DNA from: Trichoplax adhaerens
Lineage: Eukaryota > Placozoa > Uniplacotomia > Trichoplacea > Trichoplacidae
DNA: 64,000 bases
Direction of reading: 5' to 3'
NCBI RefSeq assembly: GCF_000150275.1
Contig: NW_002060965.1
Span: 686,923 to 750,922, forward strand
Under the pieces are notes generated by a model. The model did not search any database, was not told the DNA's origin, and saw only the letters and a list, made by a program, of their open reading frames with translations. Every line of letters starts with the position of its first letter. Position 1 is the first letter of the stretch. Position numbers and translations under genes: made by a program. Positions 47,601-64,000 of the stretch are shown here, piece after piece.

Positions 47601-50600
47601 AAAAAGAGCAAGGTACCCATCATCATATATGCATACGGCATTATTTATATATATTTCTAACGTCCATCAATAGTAATATAAGTAATATAACTTATTGAGA
47701 AATTAGAAGGACATCACTATCACTCGACAGAGCGTTTACTTCCTTTGTAAATAACTTTTTCGCGTCAGAACAGAACTTACAAAATTCTCAATAGCATAAT
47801 AATAAAAATAGCATGATTTTATCGTCGCTTGAAGGTATATTCTGAATTATAAATATAATGGTGATGATGATTCAATTTAACAACCGTAAGAGTGTGACAA
47901 TAATGAATACGGGAAAGGAAATTTTTAAAAGATACTCATGTAATGCGTTCCGATATCTGATAAAGAAGAATAGTCCATTTGAGCTGTTCAAGGATGAATT
48001 CACAATCATTTCTACTTCACTGTAATCTATTTTGTGGCGGCTATCTTTACAAATTAGCATTATTTGCTTTGAATTCATTTGTTGATTAGGGTAATTTTAC
48101 CTTGGGCGGTTTATAAGTTGAAGAAAAAATTCCAACGCTTTACGATAGATCAACATAGAAAGATTGAATGCTATCCATTTCCTAGCTTTAGCTTGATTAA
48201 TGATAAACACCTTGAACATTAAAAGGTTTGTTTTGTAGTTGATTCGATCAAGGAATTTATTTAAAATAGCTTGAAAAAGATATTATATATGAGTATAACA
48301 GATCACTTTCAATTGATGACCGTTAAGTAAATAAATAACAGCCGTCTATTCTCATCATTCGGTATTTGTTATCTTGATCAATCAATTATACATGGAATTA
48401 ATTATTAAGATTATCATTGATCACTATGAAGGCATTAAAACTGAATGATGATTCGCTTTGAAATTTACAATTTTATTATTCAAATTCAATTGATTTCATT
48501 TATTCCATTATATCTAAGTATACATTGGAAGGAAATTCTGCACTCCTTTTTATTATGTTATTTATTGTCGTCGTAACGGAGGTAAAATAATTTCATTGTG
48601 GATTTAAAATTTCTTTCCTTATTCATTTCAACGTATTGCTCTCAGATTGAATTCAGAAAATGTAATAAATAGATCAAGGTATACCAAAATGGGATAATAA
48701 TTAATTCATTAGTTCAATGTCTATTCCAATATAAAATCGCTTTTATTAATAATGAAAGCAAGAGTATTCAATCATCACTGCAATTGTTGAATTAACTCTA
48801 TCGACTAATTTCATACTTGACGATATTTATAATAGCCATAGTTAATGATAAACAATTAAGATTTATGTACTACCAACCTGATTAACAGCGTTGCCAGCAA
48901 GTATAAAATGATTATTATCAGTAAATTGGAGACATAAAGGAAGTTGCCAACATCGTAGATACAACAAACCCATGGGTGTTATTTAATTAATAATATTGTA
49001 AAGGTAATATACGTACTTTGTTGATTTAACATCGATTAGCGGTATTCGTCAGATAGAAACAATTCAGATTTTTTATCATCATATCGATTAAGGATATTCA
49101 TGAATAATATCATCAACGGATTGGAGTCAAATAAATGCTTTTAATGTCTTAGAATAGAGCGAATCTACTGATACTATCCAACTAACAATGCAAAATTTCT
49201 CGATCTAAAATGTTATTCAATTGCTCTTGTTCAATAAAAGTAATATCATCAAATTTCGACAGAATTTGTGTTAAGATTGAATTTTACGATGACAGTAATG
49301 ACTGCAAGAAATTTCATCACAGCATGATATTTAAATGTATTCAACTTCAATATAATAGCAAAACATTCTAACACGCTCTTTACATTATCTGAACTGATCA
49401 TTATAGTTTTAACTCAGGATATGCTTAGTAACAACGATGAATCATTAATAAATAAAATAGAGATAATCGCGGATGGATACATATAATTCCTATCTAAGCA
49501 TATTCTCTTCAACGATGTGCTTACATAATCTTGGGCTATGGCAAATATTAATTTACAGTGGATTTTGATAAGAACTGCTCATTGTAGCAAACGTAGCGAT
49601 TAAGTCGACTGAAGTTTGAGTTAGTATAAAATGAAAAGTTCTGCTCTACTGATGTTGATACCACTCGTTTGCTATCACCAGCTAAAACATTATATAAATG
49701 AACAAAAGTAGAAATTATCACCAAAAAATCGTTACACGTTACAATACAATACAATCGAGATTGGAATCAAAAATATAGTAAGACATTATTTATAAGTATC
49801 TTTACGTCGTAGTTAATCAGTATATTGGCTAGCTCACGCAATTGAAGGCTGGTATATATAGAAATTAGCATAGTACATGCATTAGGAGCTTTTGATAATA
49901 GGCAGAATGAAGAAGTCTGCTTCATTATAAAGTAGTACCCACCTCCTTGTGACTGTACTTACTTATATAGGTAATTACAAATAGGACTCAATACTTTCGC
50001 ACCCTATTCCAACAATAAGCAGTTTATTCACAAGATTAATTTATCATCTACAGAACAAGCTAACGATAACCAAATAGATGGTGCAAAATGTTATATATAA
50101 TATATTCTCATGTACATGCATATATACGTATATATGTATGTTGAATCGAACATAAAGACAATACATAACATATAGCTGTAGCTATACGGGTATCAACTAT
50201 ATAGTTATATACCACGTACTTTTTCTAAGTTAGAATAACAAATTATGCAAGATGTAATACTATAAAATACGATAAATCAGTATATGGCCACAGTACAGAA
50301 ACAGAATCGCACTTCAAGCGTACTTTTCGCATGCTAGATCCATAGAGGATATGATAGAGGACACATCAGAAATCACAACTGGTGACTTTTCATGTACTTT
50401 TAGGTATTACCAATAAAATTTTATAAGAGAACCTCAGTCGATTCAAGATAGAAAATCATCTTAAATTTAATTGATTATAACGAAAGGGAATTAATTAATT
50501 CATTTTCGTTACGTGTCTAAAATCGTCGAAATCCGCCCGAAAGCAAAAACTTTAGTAATACAAATACTGTATGTCCCCATGATACCATGTACTTCACTAC

Positions 50601-50943
50601 TTGTAATAGTGTGAATAAAGTCAAAATATTGGTTTCAGGTACAAGACTATTACTGCTGTGTGAAATATGTTATACAATAATGAGTTTCACATTACGGTTA
50701 CAATACGTCTAAAGACGATTAAGTATATTTTGCATGAATGAAACTGCTCAAGTTTATCGATTACATATAACAAAGATCGTAAGTTATATAATGGACTACC
50801 CCAGTTAGTACGGAAGTAGTTGTAGTTGCAAGAACCGAGACGAACGCTAACGCCTACGATATAGCTGTAGTCATCCAGTAATAAATATTTCTTTTATTAG
50901 AGGACAGATGATACGCAAAGCTATCAGCATCACAAGATTATTC
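44686..50943. other. Region between HECTD2 and NT5C2
   Basis: The sequence is AT-rich with no exon I can support. The missing HECTD2 first exon(s), promoter and 5' UTR should lie here, as well as the NT5C2 3' UTR. Decayed tandem repeats occupy about 45990-46385. Open frames at 46694-46930 (+), 47872-48078 (-) and 49548-49754 (-) have no recognisable motif. Confidence 0.5.
45990..46385. repeat. Decayed tandem repeat, unit about 90-110 bp
   Basis: Four diverged units share AATCTAATYATGAAAYTAAATTT, then a TAAAATA.TAAG word, a GTTATAGCAACG/TGTAGCAACG word and TTAAGTAATCAAGTAAT. Clear copy starts are at 46077 and 46188 (spacing 111); those before and after are weaker. Confidence 0.75.
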
Positions 50944-55314
<4,371 letters not shown>

Positions 55315-55925
55315 AATATTGACGTTATGTAGTTATCGCAACTTAACCCTCGAATCTTCCAGTACCTAAAAATATAAAAGAAATGATGCAGTTTAAAAAA
55401 TTATTAATCTTATCGGTATATAAGAATTTCCAGCGATAGCAACAGTTGATGACTGTGACAGTGCCAGTTACAATATCAAAGTTGATTTGTTGTTGTAATG
55501 TTTTCAGTAATTGCCACACGCTTATACTCATATCTACAAAAAATTTCTGACATTTTTGTACGTTGTTTCTACGAATAACAACAGTGGTTAGAAAATATAG
55601 TAAAGCTTTTAATTTAGAATTACTGCATTCAACTAGACTACTTGTTACAATTGGCGTAGTAAGTGGTCACTGAGCGATTTTGCAAGTATTTTGCAGTATA
55701 TCGATGATATTAGAGAAAAAATATTATTTTTTCCTGTTAAAGAATAAGAGCTAAAGCGCTGTATAGTAATTCACTGAAGCACATAGCAGCTAAATCTATA
55801 TCTTATACGGGATAATCATAAATTAAGGAAATGTAATATTAAATTGATGTAATTTCTTTCGGGCTATTATACACCAAAATTTACCCTTACATTTATCCAA
55901 TATATATTAGTAAATTTAAAAAAAC

Positions 55926-56237
55926 TCAAAATTCAGAAGTTGCACGTCGTTTTCCTAATAATTGAAGATGGCTACTTGTGTGAAAGTTACGCTCAAAAGT
56001 AAGAACGGGAAAAGCTTTTAGGATAACAGGAGTAATAGAGCACTTGGCATTGACATAGCGAGATATTTCACAGTACATTACTGTATAACCGATCGAGCTT
56101 AAGGTAGCTCCGAAAATTATTTCAGTAATCAATAGCATATATAGTAATAGTTGTAAATCATTCGTTAAATACTTTCTCTCGCAGCGATTTTTAAGCGTAT
56201 TAATTAATACGTACACGTAGCACAATGTACTCAGCAT
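55926..56237 (-). CDS. Doubtful 103-codon open frame with hydrophobic segments
   Basis: The frame has an ATG at 56237, a hydrophobic start (LSTLCYVYVLINTL), a basic stretch, then LLLYMLLITEIIFGATLSS. This would suit a membrane protein or a fragment of a receptor. There is no family motif and no neighbour that explains it. It could be chance in AT-rich DNA, where hydrophobic codons are common. Confidence 0.18.
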   Translation of the reverse strand: MLSTLCYVYVLINTLKNRCERKYLTNDLQLLLYMLLITEIIFGATLSSIGYTVMYCEISRYVNAKCSITPVILKAFPVLTFERNFHTSSHLQLLGKRRATSEF

Positions 56238-56534
56238 ACTATATTACTTTACTATATTACGAGTAAAAAAATTTGTTCCCTACAAACTTTGAAATCAAGT
56301 TACTACTGTAGACATGACCGAAACAGAATTATACAAATACCGTAGGTTAAGGATATTTTTCTTGGGCAAACTATAGCAAATCTGAAGCTTACGGATAACT
56401 ACGCAACTTGCTTGCGTCGGTATTTCGCTTTTTAATTCATAGCGCGATACTGAACATTAAAGACCCTTAACGTCTGATACTGATACTTGTACAATAGCGT
56501 ACGCGTATAATCACTGTACCGGAACTATTAGACA

Positions 56535-56600
56535 GTACTGTACTATACTGTACAGTACACTAATATACTGTATATTATACTGTACAACACAGTACAGTAC
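56535..56600. repeat. CAGTAC/GTACTG palindromic cluster
   Basis: Runs of GTACTGTAC, CTGTACAGTAC and CAGTACAGTAC lie within about 65 bases, with mirror partners that could pair. Confidence 0.8.
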
Positions 56601-58679
56601 TATAAGTAAATAATGTCGTTAATTAATTAATCGAATAAATAAACAATTATAATGCAATTCGCAAAGCTAAACGATATTTGCAGTACTGTACTTGAAGAGA
56701 ACAAAATAACAATCTGCAATTTTAATTCTTAAAATAATTTAAAATTTTAAATTTGACCAAGGCGATGGCGTTAAGATAGAATATTATAAGTCACAAGAAA
56801 TATTTTGCAAAGATACTGAGCCATCGTTACATTAGAAAGCGTTACCCTACCCTGTTCAATCTATTAAAGGATTTGGTAATGTTAACAAGTATTTTAGTTG
56901 AAATTTACCTGTTGTAATACTGTACAAGCTAACTTACTATAATGAAAATTCAAGAAAAAACTAACTTATAGCTAGATTAGGTTGGGAGAAGTTAAAAATG
57001 GTTCGCCCATTACATAAATCAAAGATTTAAAAAGATTGACATCAACACGATTGCAGAACAATCCGTGTCAGTTCTACCATTAAGGGTATCAGAACCAAAT
57101 GGTGCACATACGTACAGTTATCATGGGTATTTTAGCAATTGAAAATTTATTTGTTAAGGTACCGTAAATAGTTAACAACATTTTCATCGTGGATATCCTC
57201 GAATACTTTTTACTTTTTAAAGTGGGTAATTATAGGTACATATCGATTAATTAGTATACCGTAATTTTTATACGAGTGGGCCCTGCGGTAAAATAGAAAA
57301 TGCAATTCTTTCTGATAATGTATGAAATTATTTTTAGTGATAGCGAATAAAAAAAAGTTCGACGTTGGCAGATGTAGGGTATATGCGTAATCTTAGAGGT
57401 CACTTTTTAATTAAATATTTTAGAGGATTGAGTACTTACTCGTATACGAGTAAAATTGTTTTTGCACTAGATTAGTGAAGAAAAAACTTGCGAAAGTGCG
57501 CATGATGGTATAGATAGTAAAGACTAAAGAGTTGTCATTGTCGGTTATTCGAACTTCTTTGAGTTAGTAGCTGTAATGGTAAACAGAGTAGACAGTACTT
57601 TCACACCTGTAAGCGACAAAGTGTGTACGATGATCGCGGATTTAACTCGAAGAAAGTGTTTGAGCGGATCAGTCCATCAGATTCAAAGTAAATGTACTCA
57701 CCGCTGTACTGTACGTAGATCTTTTGCAGTGCAGAACTATACTGTAGATAGATAAAGCTTTATGGCTTTTTTTAAGCTGGGAGAATAAGTGAGATGATTA
57801 TATATTTATTATAATCATCCATTCCTTTTGTGGTAGAGTTCTACCGCATAAGGTCTATGTTGAGAAATTGCAGTTATTATTAATTACTCCAATTTGACTA
57901 TAATTTTGTTAGGAAAGAAGGGTCTACTACTGTATCACTAGATAAATTTGAGTATGAATTTAATTTGACTGTTGAGTACTAAATCGGTCATTCTTCTTCG
58001 TTTATACTGTAAATTATCGTTGTCGACGATGACTCGAAGGTGTACGTTGTTTACGCACCATCCAGCAGTAATTCGTTCACTATATTTATCAGTATAAGTT
58101 TTTCATGCTACAGTATCTACGTACTTGTTATTACACCGTATGACCGTCAATGCAGTAGTTGAAGTTTAGTCTGGCCTTGCAATCGTATTCAAGAAAAGCA
58201 GACACATCACAAGCAAAATATAAAAGGAAAGGCTATACGCGTATGCCCTAAACCTTTACTGTATGATATAGTAATACCAATACAATTGGAATCGTTCTTA
58301 GTAATAATCTTTGCTACTTGTATTTAAGTTCTTGACAGTAATTTTACGTCAACAACTACGTCTATAATAATTCATTATTATTATTCTCCACAGTATACCA
58401 TCCAGTAGTCCATGGGTAGTCAATGTCTTATGATAGATAATCTGTAATCTCTATTCGATGGGTTTGACTTCAGCACACGTCGAAGAAAAGAAAAGTTAGT
58501 GGAAGATAGAATATCCATTATTCAAAGGCATATTTTGGCCAATATTGCTTTAGTGTTTATTAGCCTAAGTATTCCTTCCTCAATACAACACCCTTGTCGC
58601 GAAAGGAGCACTTTCCAGCGCAGGGTCTTTCAAAACTGACTTTAATAATAATTAGTATGAGCTACTCAACGAGTCAAAA

Positions 58680-58735
58680 AAGCACCACAACATTCAACAG
58701 TGGAATGACTTGCCTAGAGCGACTGAATATAGTGA
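58680..58735 (+). pseudogene. Possible non-LTR reverse transcriptase C-terminal remnant
   Basis: One plus-strand frame reads KKHHNIQQWNDLPRATEYSD, with WNDLP at 58701-58715. The pattern R/K-x...WN-x-LP is typical of the C-terminal end of LINE-type polymerases. The frame closes soon after and no polymerase core is visible upstream, so at best this is a decayed stub. Confidence 0.2.
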
Positions 58736-59504
58736 TGATTTATGAGTTTAGCTACCAAGACATTTCAAATCGCCTACTAGCGCAAGCTCTATTTGTAAGA
58801 CAATATTGGTTTATCGATAGAATAATTTCTGAGATGACGAAGCTTAAACTTTCAAATTTTGAATAGCAATTTCTCCATAGACACTTGAACAGTCATTGCA
58901 TCATTCGAACAACATCATGCCAATGGTGCCATACAGTATTGTACGCGCACGTTGAAAATGCTTCACTTCTGTAACATGACAGAATGCTTGATTACTAATG
59001 CATGGAATGGATTTACAATGATTGTAGTCACCGTAGTTGATAAGCTTTAAAGTCAATCCCCCAAAAGGAAAACTTCCAAAAAGGAAAATCTCAACTGTAC
59101 ATCGTATAAAAAATGAAGAGAGTAATGCCAATTCATGTCAACAACTTAAGGAAAAAGACTTTCAAAGACGGGCGAGCATCCATCTAGCAAGCGATAGTCT
59201 TTCCATTTTCACTGATGACACAAGCGCATCACTGGGAAGAAAATACACAGTAAAATACAGTAGATCAATACATACCACAATTCAGTGAAAAAATTCCAAG
59301 CAATGACCAAAATAGCCTTAATTAGGATAGTGATGATAAATTAATGAGGAACTAGCTTCTTGCCAATGGATAATATACTGTCGATTTGAAGAAGTAGACT
59401 GCACTCTTGCTAACAGTGACCACTTCAAAGCAGTGAAAAATCGAATTCACAACGGAGCAATTTAAGTTTCATACTGTACAAATATATACGCGTACACTTT
59501 ATAC

Positions 59505-59830
59505 TGTCCACTGGGTACAGTACTGTACTAAAGTGTATCATTTTTCCGCTTGATTGGAGACAATCGTACCGCACCCTACTGTACAGTACGTACCATGTAG
59601 TACAGTACATTGCACTGTATGTACTGTACAGTATATCAGCTGACCCTATGGGCTATGGTCCCACCTTTGAAGTCAGTATTGCGTCAAGTTGCATCAGAAA
59701 AGCAAGAGTACTTTCGGCTATTACCATACTGTTCGGTACAGTACTGAAACTATTATACTGTAAAGTCAGCGGTTCATGTACAGTACGTACTTTGACAGTA
59801 GTGTACAGCATGGACATTTAAACTGCAAAT
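59505..59830. repeat. CAGTAC/GTACTG palindromic cluster
   Basis: Repeated GTACAGTACTGTAC, GTACGTAC and TGTACTGTACAGTA words, dense at 59515-59635 and again near 59735-59805. Confidence 0.8.
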
Positions 59831-60014
59831 TCAACATTTTCGTTTATCACTTACGCTATATTTACTCGTTTTAAACTGTACCACGGGACAATGGCGTTAC
59901 AGACTGTTGCATTATAATTCATTATTAGTAGGGTTCTCCCTAGGGGAGCATGAATGACAATGAACCTAGCTAGCAGTCTGTGGTCTGGCTCGGCCACCAG
60001 CTGGGCACATTGAC

Positions 60015-60410
60015 GGTTACTGTACTGTACTGTACTGTACTGTATTTCTATACTTTCAGTGGAACATTTTAGTTTTGTCCATAGCACGTCCGTCAGTACA
60101 CCGTCATCAGTGTTAGGCATAGACCTGAGAAAGGTTCGGTCCGGCTCAAACCGTGATGATCTACAGTATACAGTATAACTTAGGCGTATAGAACATAAAG
60201 GTATTGAACGGAACCGAACCTTTCTCAGGTCTACTGAGCAGTGTTAGCCACCCAACGTTCTTGGTGGCTAGTAACAATAGTACTGTACTGTACCGCACTG
60301 CACACTGTAGACTGTACACTACTGTACTGTACTTTATCTTTTGGAGCGTGCTTGTAAACGGTACAATGTACAGTAGTATTGTACAGTACTGCAGTACAGT
60401 AGTTCAAATG
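60015..60410. repeat. CAGTAC/GTACTG cluster flanking an inverted repeat
   Basis: A pure (TACTG)n run lies at about 60019-60043. Further words are at 60270-60330 and 60365-60405. The 20-base inverted repeat at 60121-60232 sits between them. Confidence 0.8.
60121..60232. repeat. 20-bp perfect inverted repeat, 112-bp element
   Basis: The left arm AGACCTGAGAAAGGTTCGGT (60121-60140) and its exact reverse complement (60213-60232) enclose 72 bases containing CTACAGTATACAGTATA. The shape is that of a small MITE or a hairpin. Confidence 0.9.
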
Positions 60411-60629
60411 ACTAGTAAAAATGTCGACGTAACATTTTTTCGATCAAAAGCCATTTCCTGTCTCCTCCCTCTTTTATTCAGTAGTCCCTGGTAAGATACC
60501 GATGATTTCGTATTATAAAATATGGCATGCTGCACTGTATACTGTATACTGCAGAGTATGGCATGTCGAAATTTTGTATTTTAATGATATTCGGACATCA
60601 TTTTCGCCAGCGTCTTTGCAGTACTCTAT

Positions 60630-60650
60630 TAATAATAATAATAATAATAA
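60630..60650. repeat. (TAA)7 microsatellite
   Basis: A perfect run of seven TAA units. Confidence 0.95.
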
Positions 60651-60989
60651 CGATCAATCGGGCATAGAGGTGCGCGAACTCTCTTTGATGCTATACTGTC
60701 TAGAAGCGATATTTGTTCTTGATTGAGACACTACAGTATACAGTGGACACTATGCAAACAATGCAGAAATCGGTAATTAGGTAAAAGGGTGGGGTGGTCG
60801 AACCAGCGACTGAAAAAAAGAAAGAAACGGGACTACCAACGATTGTCGACTAGCTACACCAATAATTGGGAAGTTGATTAACGATTTCACTCATCATTTC
60901 AAAATTATCATATTCCTGTGACGGCATACTATACTGTCCGCGATTGAAATTCAAATACTAACTTATGATTTTTTAATAGTCTTGGTAGG

Positions 60990-61125
60990 CTGATTATTAT
61001 ACGTACAGACTACGGTACAGTACTGGTCATTTCTACTATATCGTGTATTTCTGCAACGGCACACAGTACTGTACTACAGTACTGGCGACTGATATCTACA
61101 GTACAGTGTACGGTAGTACTGTAGA
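60990..61125. repeat. CAGTAC/GTACTG cluster
   Basis: Words such as GGTACAGTACTGG, CACAGTACTGTACTACAGTACTGG and CTACAGTACAGTGTACGGTAGTACTG occur within 130 bases. Confidence 0.75.
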
Positions 61126-64000
61126 ATGACCGGAAAAATGACAAGCCTCAAAATAAATATTAATATTATATTAGGGATTATTATTATAATAATTAATTAT
61201 TATTTTCTAAAACTGATGGCCGTTAGCTTTCCGATTTCTTCCTTCTTTTTTTTAGTAATTCCTGATCGAATTATCTGCATATGCATGGAAAAATTGCAGA
61301 TTGTAGTGTTCTGTTAGTACAGGCAGAAACTTCTATGAGGAAAACGGGGAATTGATAAAGTCATGGACTACTAAATAGATCAATATTGACTTAATAGCCC
61401 ATGATACAGTAGTAAGCGAGTCAGTAGCATAGCGGTTCGCGCTGTGTACGCTCTTACCATAGTGCAGCTGAGCAGGTATCATATCATGTACTAGTGAGTA
61501 CAAATCCGAGTTGACAAGATCAATAAGATGGCTAAAAAATTACCTTATGACGTCAAGGAGTAATCCAAAAGGATGAAGGACATCCAGCATTTTTCTAGTA
61601 GTCCCTGGTTAAACACTGCTCTCTGCTTTACAACCTTTAGAATTCACTTCCATCCTAATATGATGTCAATATCTTTAATTTCCACATCCATAGCGACTTG
61701 TGAATACAAAGGTGGTGCTATGGCTGGACCAATTTAGTCATTTTTGGGGGAACAATATATGACATATACTCTTATAATCAATAAATAATAATAATTATAG
61801 TAATCAACAGTCATACAGTAATAGTTACCCACTACAGTACTACCTAATAAGTTGAACTCTTGAAACACTAGCAATGAATCGTACCCTTCATCAAGATTAG
61901 ATGCTCATTTACAACACCCCTAATCATCAAATATTCTTAAATGTTGAACCATGATAAAGTTCAGTAATCCTCCATTCTACTTATTACAATTATAAAATGA
62001 AGTTGAAGATTAATTTTAAACAAGTATTCCCGCTTTAGAGTACAAGCATCGATTGTTTAGCAGATATGAAAAGATTTTCCAATTTAAAATTCACACATAC
62101 GCGATGTTACTTCACGTCACCAGTTTCAACAACATTGTTCTGAAGGAAAGTAAAGGGACAACAGATCAAGATTATGGTTGATAAATAAAAAGAATAACAT
62201 AAGAAATCATTACTTTGACACTCTGAATGTGCCCCAGTTAAAAGAAATCTATGCTATCGATATAACTTTAGAGTATCGCTTACTTTGGACGAAAACGATA
62301 CGCTGTAGGGTAGAATTGCGTTTCCCTAGTAATTACAATTCTTATTAGCTGCTACACTAACTCCAATAAAGTCTACGATTAATCCGTTAGTAATAAGCTA
62401 AAACACTATAAAATTTCCAATATCTTCTTGAGATCATTTGAAATTTGGCAACATCAAAAAAATCTGAAAGAACGTTCCTGTATATGAATAATTAAACTTT
62501 GGCAATTATGCAAATTCCCTTCCCCTTCTTTAATGCACATAGGTTAGTTTTAAGATCCCGGATTGATCACATATCCTTCGTATTTAGCTCATAATTATGA
62601 TCGACGGTATCTACTCATTTAAAATAGATTGTACTCTCTCTTAACATCTGCTGCTAGCTTACTTGATGCGTTCCTTAAATAAAATGGGATTGTTGTACAG
62701 TGGATAGATAGTATCGTCCAGTCTCTATCATCCCGTTGATTATAAATGCAATGAAAATATAGAATTATAGTTAATTCTTAACTATTCAGGATTACGATGA
62801 AATTTCAGACACCATATTCCATACTTTACATTTAAAACGCATTCATCATTTCATTTTCAGTCAAATACTCGTACTATCAACTAATTAACTTTAAATAACC
62901 TCCCTCAAAGAAAATATTCATTTCCTTTATATCCTCATACAACACATTGGTATCATTATGCTCATTATTCGGGCATTAAGGATATTCATATTTAAATTAT
63001 ATTAATTAGAGAGGAATAATATCTAAAGTAGCAAAACGATAATGCACTTTGTATGATAATTATTACGTGCATTGTCTGAGTAAATGATTTCATTTCTAAA
63101 AGTTTAAAACGTTTAAATATACTTAAATGGTCATATTACAATTTCATTATCGTTGTGATAAGCCATAAATTGCCTCCATTCTTTTCCATGCTTCAGTAGT
63201 AAAAAACATGGCATATTCTATTTATCAATTTAATGCTTTTTTAACACTAAAAACAACATATTTACGATTACCTGTGGATACATATAAGAAAAACTTTTAT
63301 ATCATTGCTTGGCAATACGTTAAATAGAGAACAGTCTGCATATAATGTTTCCTATTCATAACAATTCATTACCATATTACTTATTTGGAAAAAAGTAATT
63401 ATATAATTATTTAAGGGCGTGTTATAACTATTGACTTGGATATATGCTTTTTTCATTATTTGTACACTGACCACTGACCAGTAAAGAAAGCTATATTAAA
63501 CAGTTGGAACAATAAAATAGTACTATATTCGCATAGAAAAAAACGAAGTTGATTAATGCTACTGAATAATTAAGGCACTACCAAGAAGATACCAAAGGGG
63601 TTTCTGTAGTAAAAGGATTACTTAAGGGCAGTCTAATATAACCTAAGCTTGATTCGTACATCTTCCATTATAGTATATTGAAGCTGTTAATTGGCTGTTT
63701 CTTGAAGGTTTAATCAACGCTAGCTTGTGAATTGTCTACAGTCAATCCAGAACAAAAAAATCAATTGGAATTATTGTCGTTAGACAATTTCTTTCTTCAA
63801 CCAACTACTGCACTCCTTAGTTCACAACACCAAGTAAATTAAGTTAAAAAAAAGCAAACTTAGAAGGATATCCAACATTGATATAACAATTCGATAACGT
63901 CCGTCGTAATTTACTAAGATTCAAATCCGCCATTGGCTATCATGGTAACGTTAATATAGTAGCAGCAATGACTGTATCCATCCGATATATTATTTCATCG

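Larger units (their letters stand above)
55315..64000. other. 8.7-kb region without supported gene
   Basis: This begins with the NT5C2 promoter side. It contains CAGTAC/GTACTG clusters (about 56530-56600, 59505-59830, 60015-60410, 60990-61125), a 20-base inverted repeat at 60121-60232, a (TAA)7 run at 60630-60650, and a possible retroelement remnant around 58650-58730. The last 2.5 kb is plain AT-rich sequence. A 103-codon minus-strand frame at 55926-56237 is discussed separately. Confidence 0.55.

Noticed and set aside
61410-61500. tRNA-like or SINE-like stretch (TAGCATAGCGG resembling an A box)
   Set aside because: No acceptable B box and no cloverleaf pairing could be found.

Overview
The window reads as AT-rich nuclear DNA from an invertebrate animal. 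Genes are split into many short exons with small GT-AG introns, one receptor gene has no intron, and every recognisable protein is a conserved animal housekeeping or signalling protein. A placozoan-like genome (Trichoplax/Hoilungia) would fit the composition, compact introns and intronless rhodopsin-type receptor. That is inference; nothing in the sequence names the species.

Nine gene models are supported, in this order: XPO7 3' part (+, 1-2357); MED28 (+, 4342-5679); a REEP1-4-type ER-shaping protein (-, 6352-8697); THG1 (+, 9843-11627); SIL1 (-, 11717-13646), tail to tail with THG1; a class A GPCR (-, 16067-17140); an unnamed WD40 protein (+, 24408-27227); mitoferrin (+, 30872-32701); HECTD2 (-, 34450-44685, first exon not found); and NT5C2 (-, 50944-55314). 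I built the exon models by hand from open frames, splice sites, phase matching and remembered family sequences. Most junctions agree in phase.

The genes do not form a pathway or operon. They serve nuclear transport, transcription, ER shape, tRNA-His maturation, ER chaperone recycling, signalling, mitochondrial iron import, ubiquitin ligation and purine nucleotide turnover. Gene-free parts are 17.1-24.4 kb, 27.2-30.9 kb, 44.7-50.9 kb and 55.3-64 kb. They hold decayed tandem repeats, hairpins and a very common palindromic word family built on CAGTAC/GTACTG.

The most interesting observations are two likely minor-spliceosome (U12) introns, one in XPO7 with AT-type ends and one GT-AG in HECTD2; an apparent one-base frameshift in a G6 run in NT5C2; an exact in-frame 42-bp duplication in the REEP gene; and the CAGTAC/GTACTG repeats, which lie inside a larger tandem repeat at 28.1-29.1 kb. 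I found no clearly novel multi-gene system.
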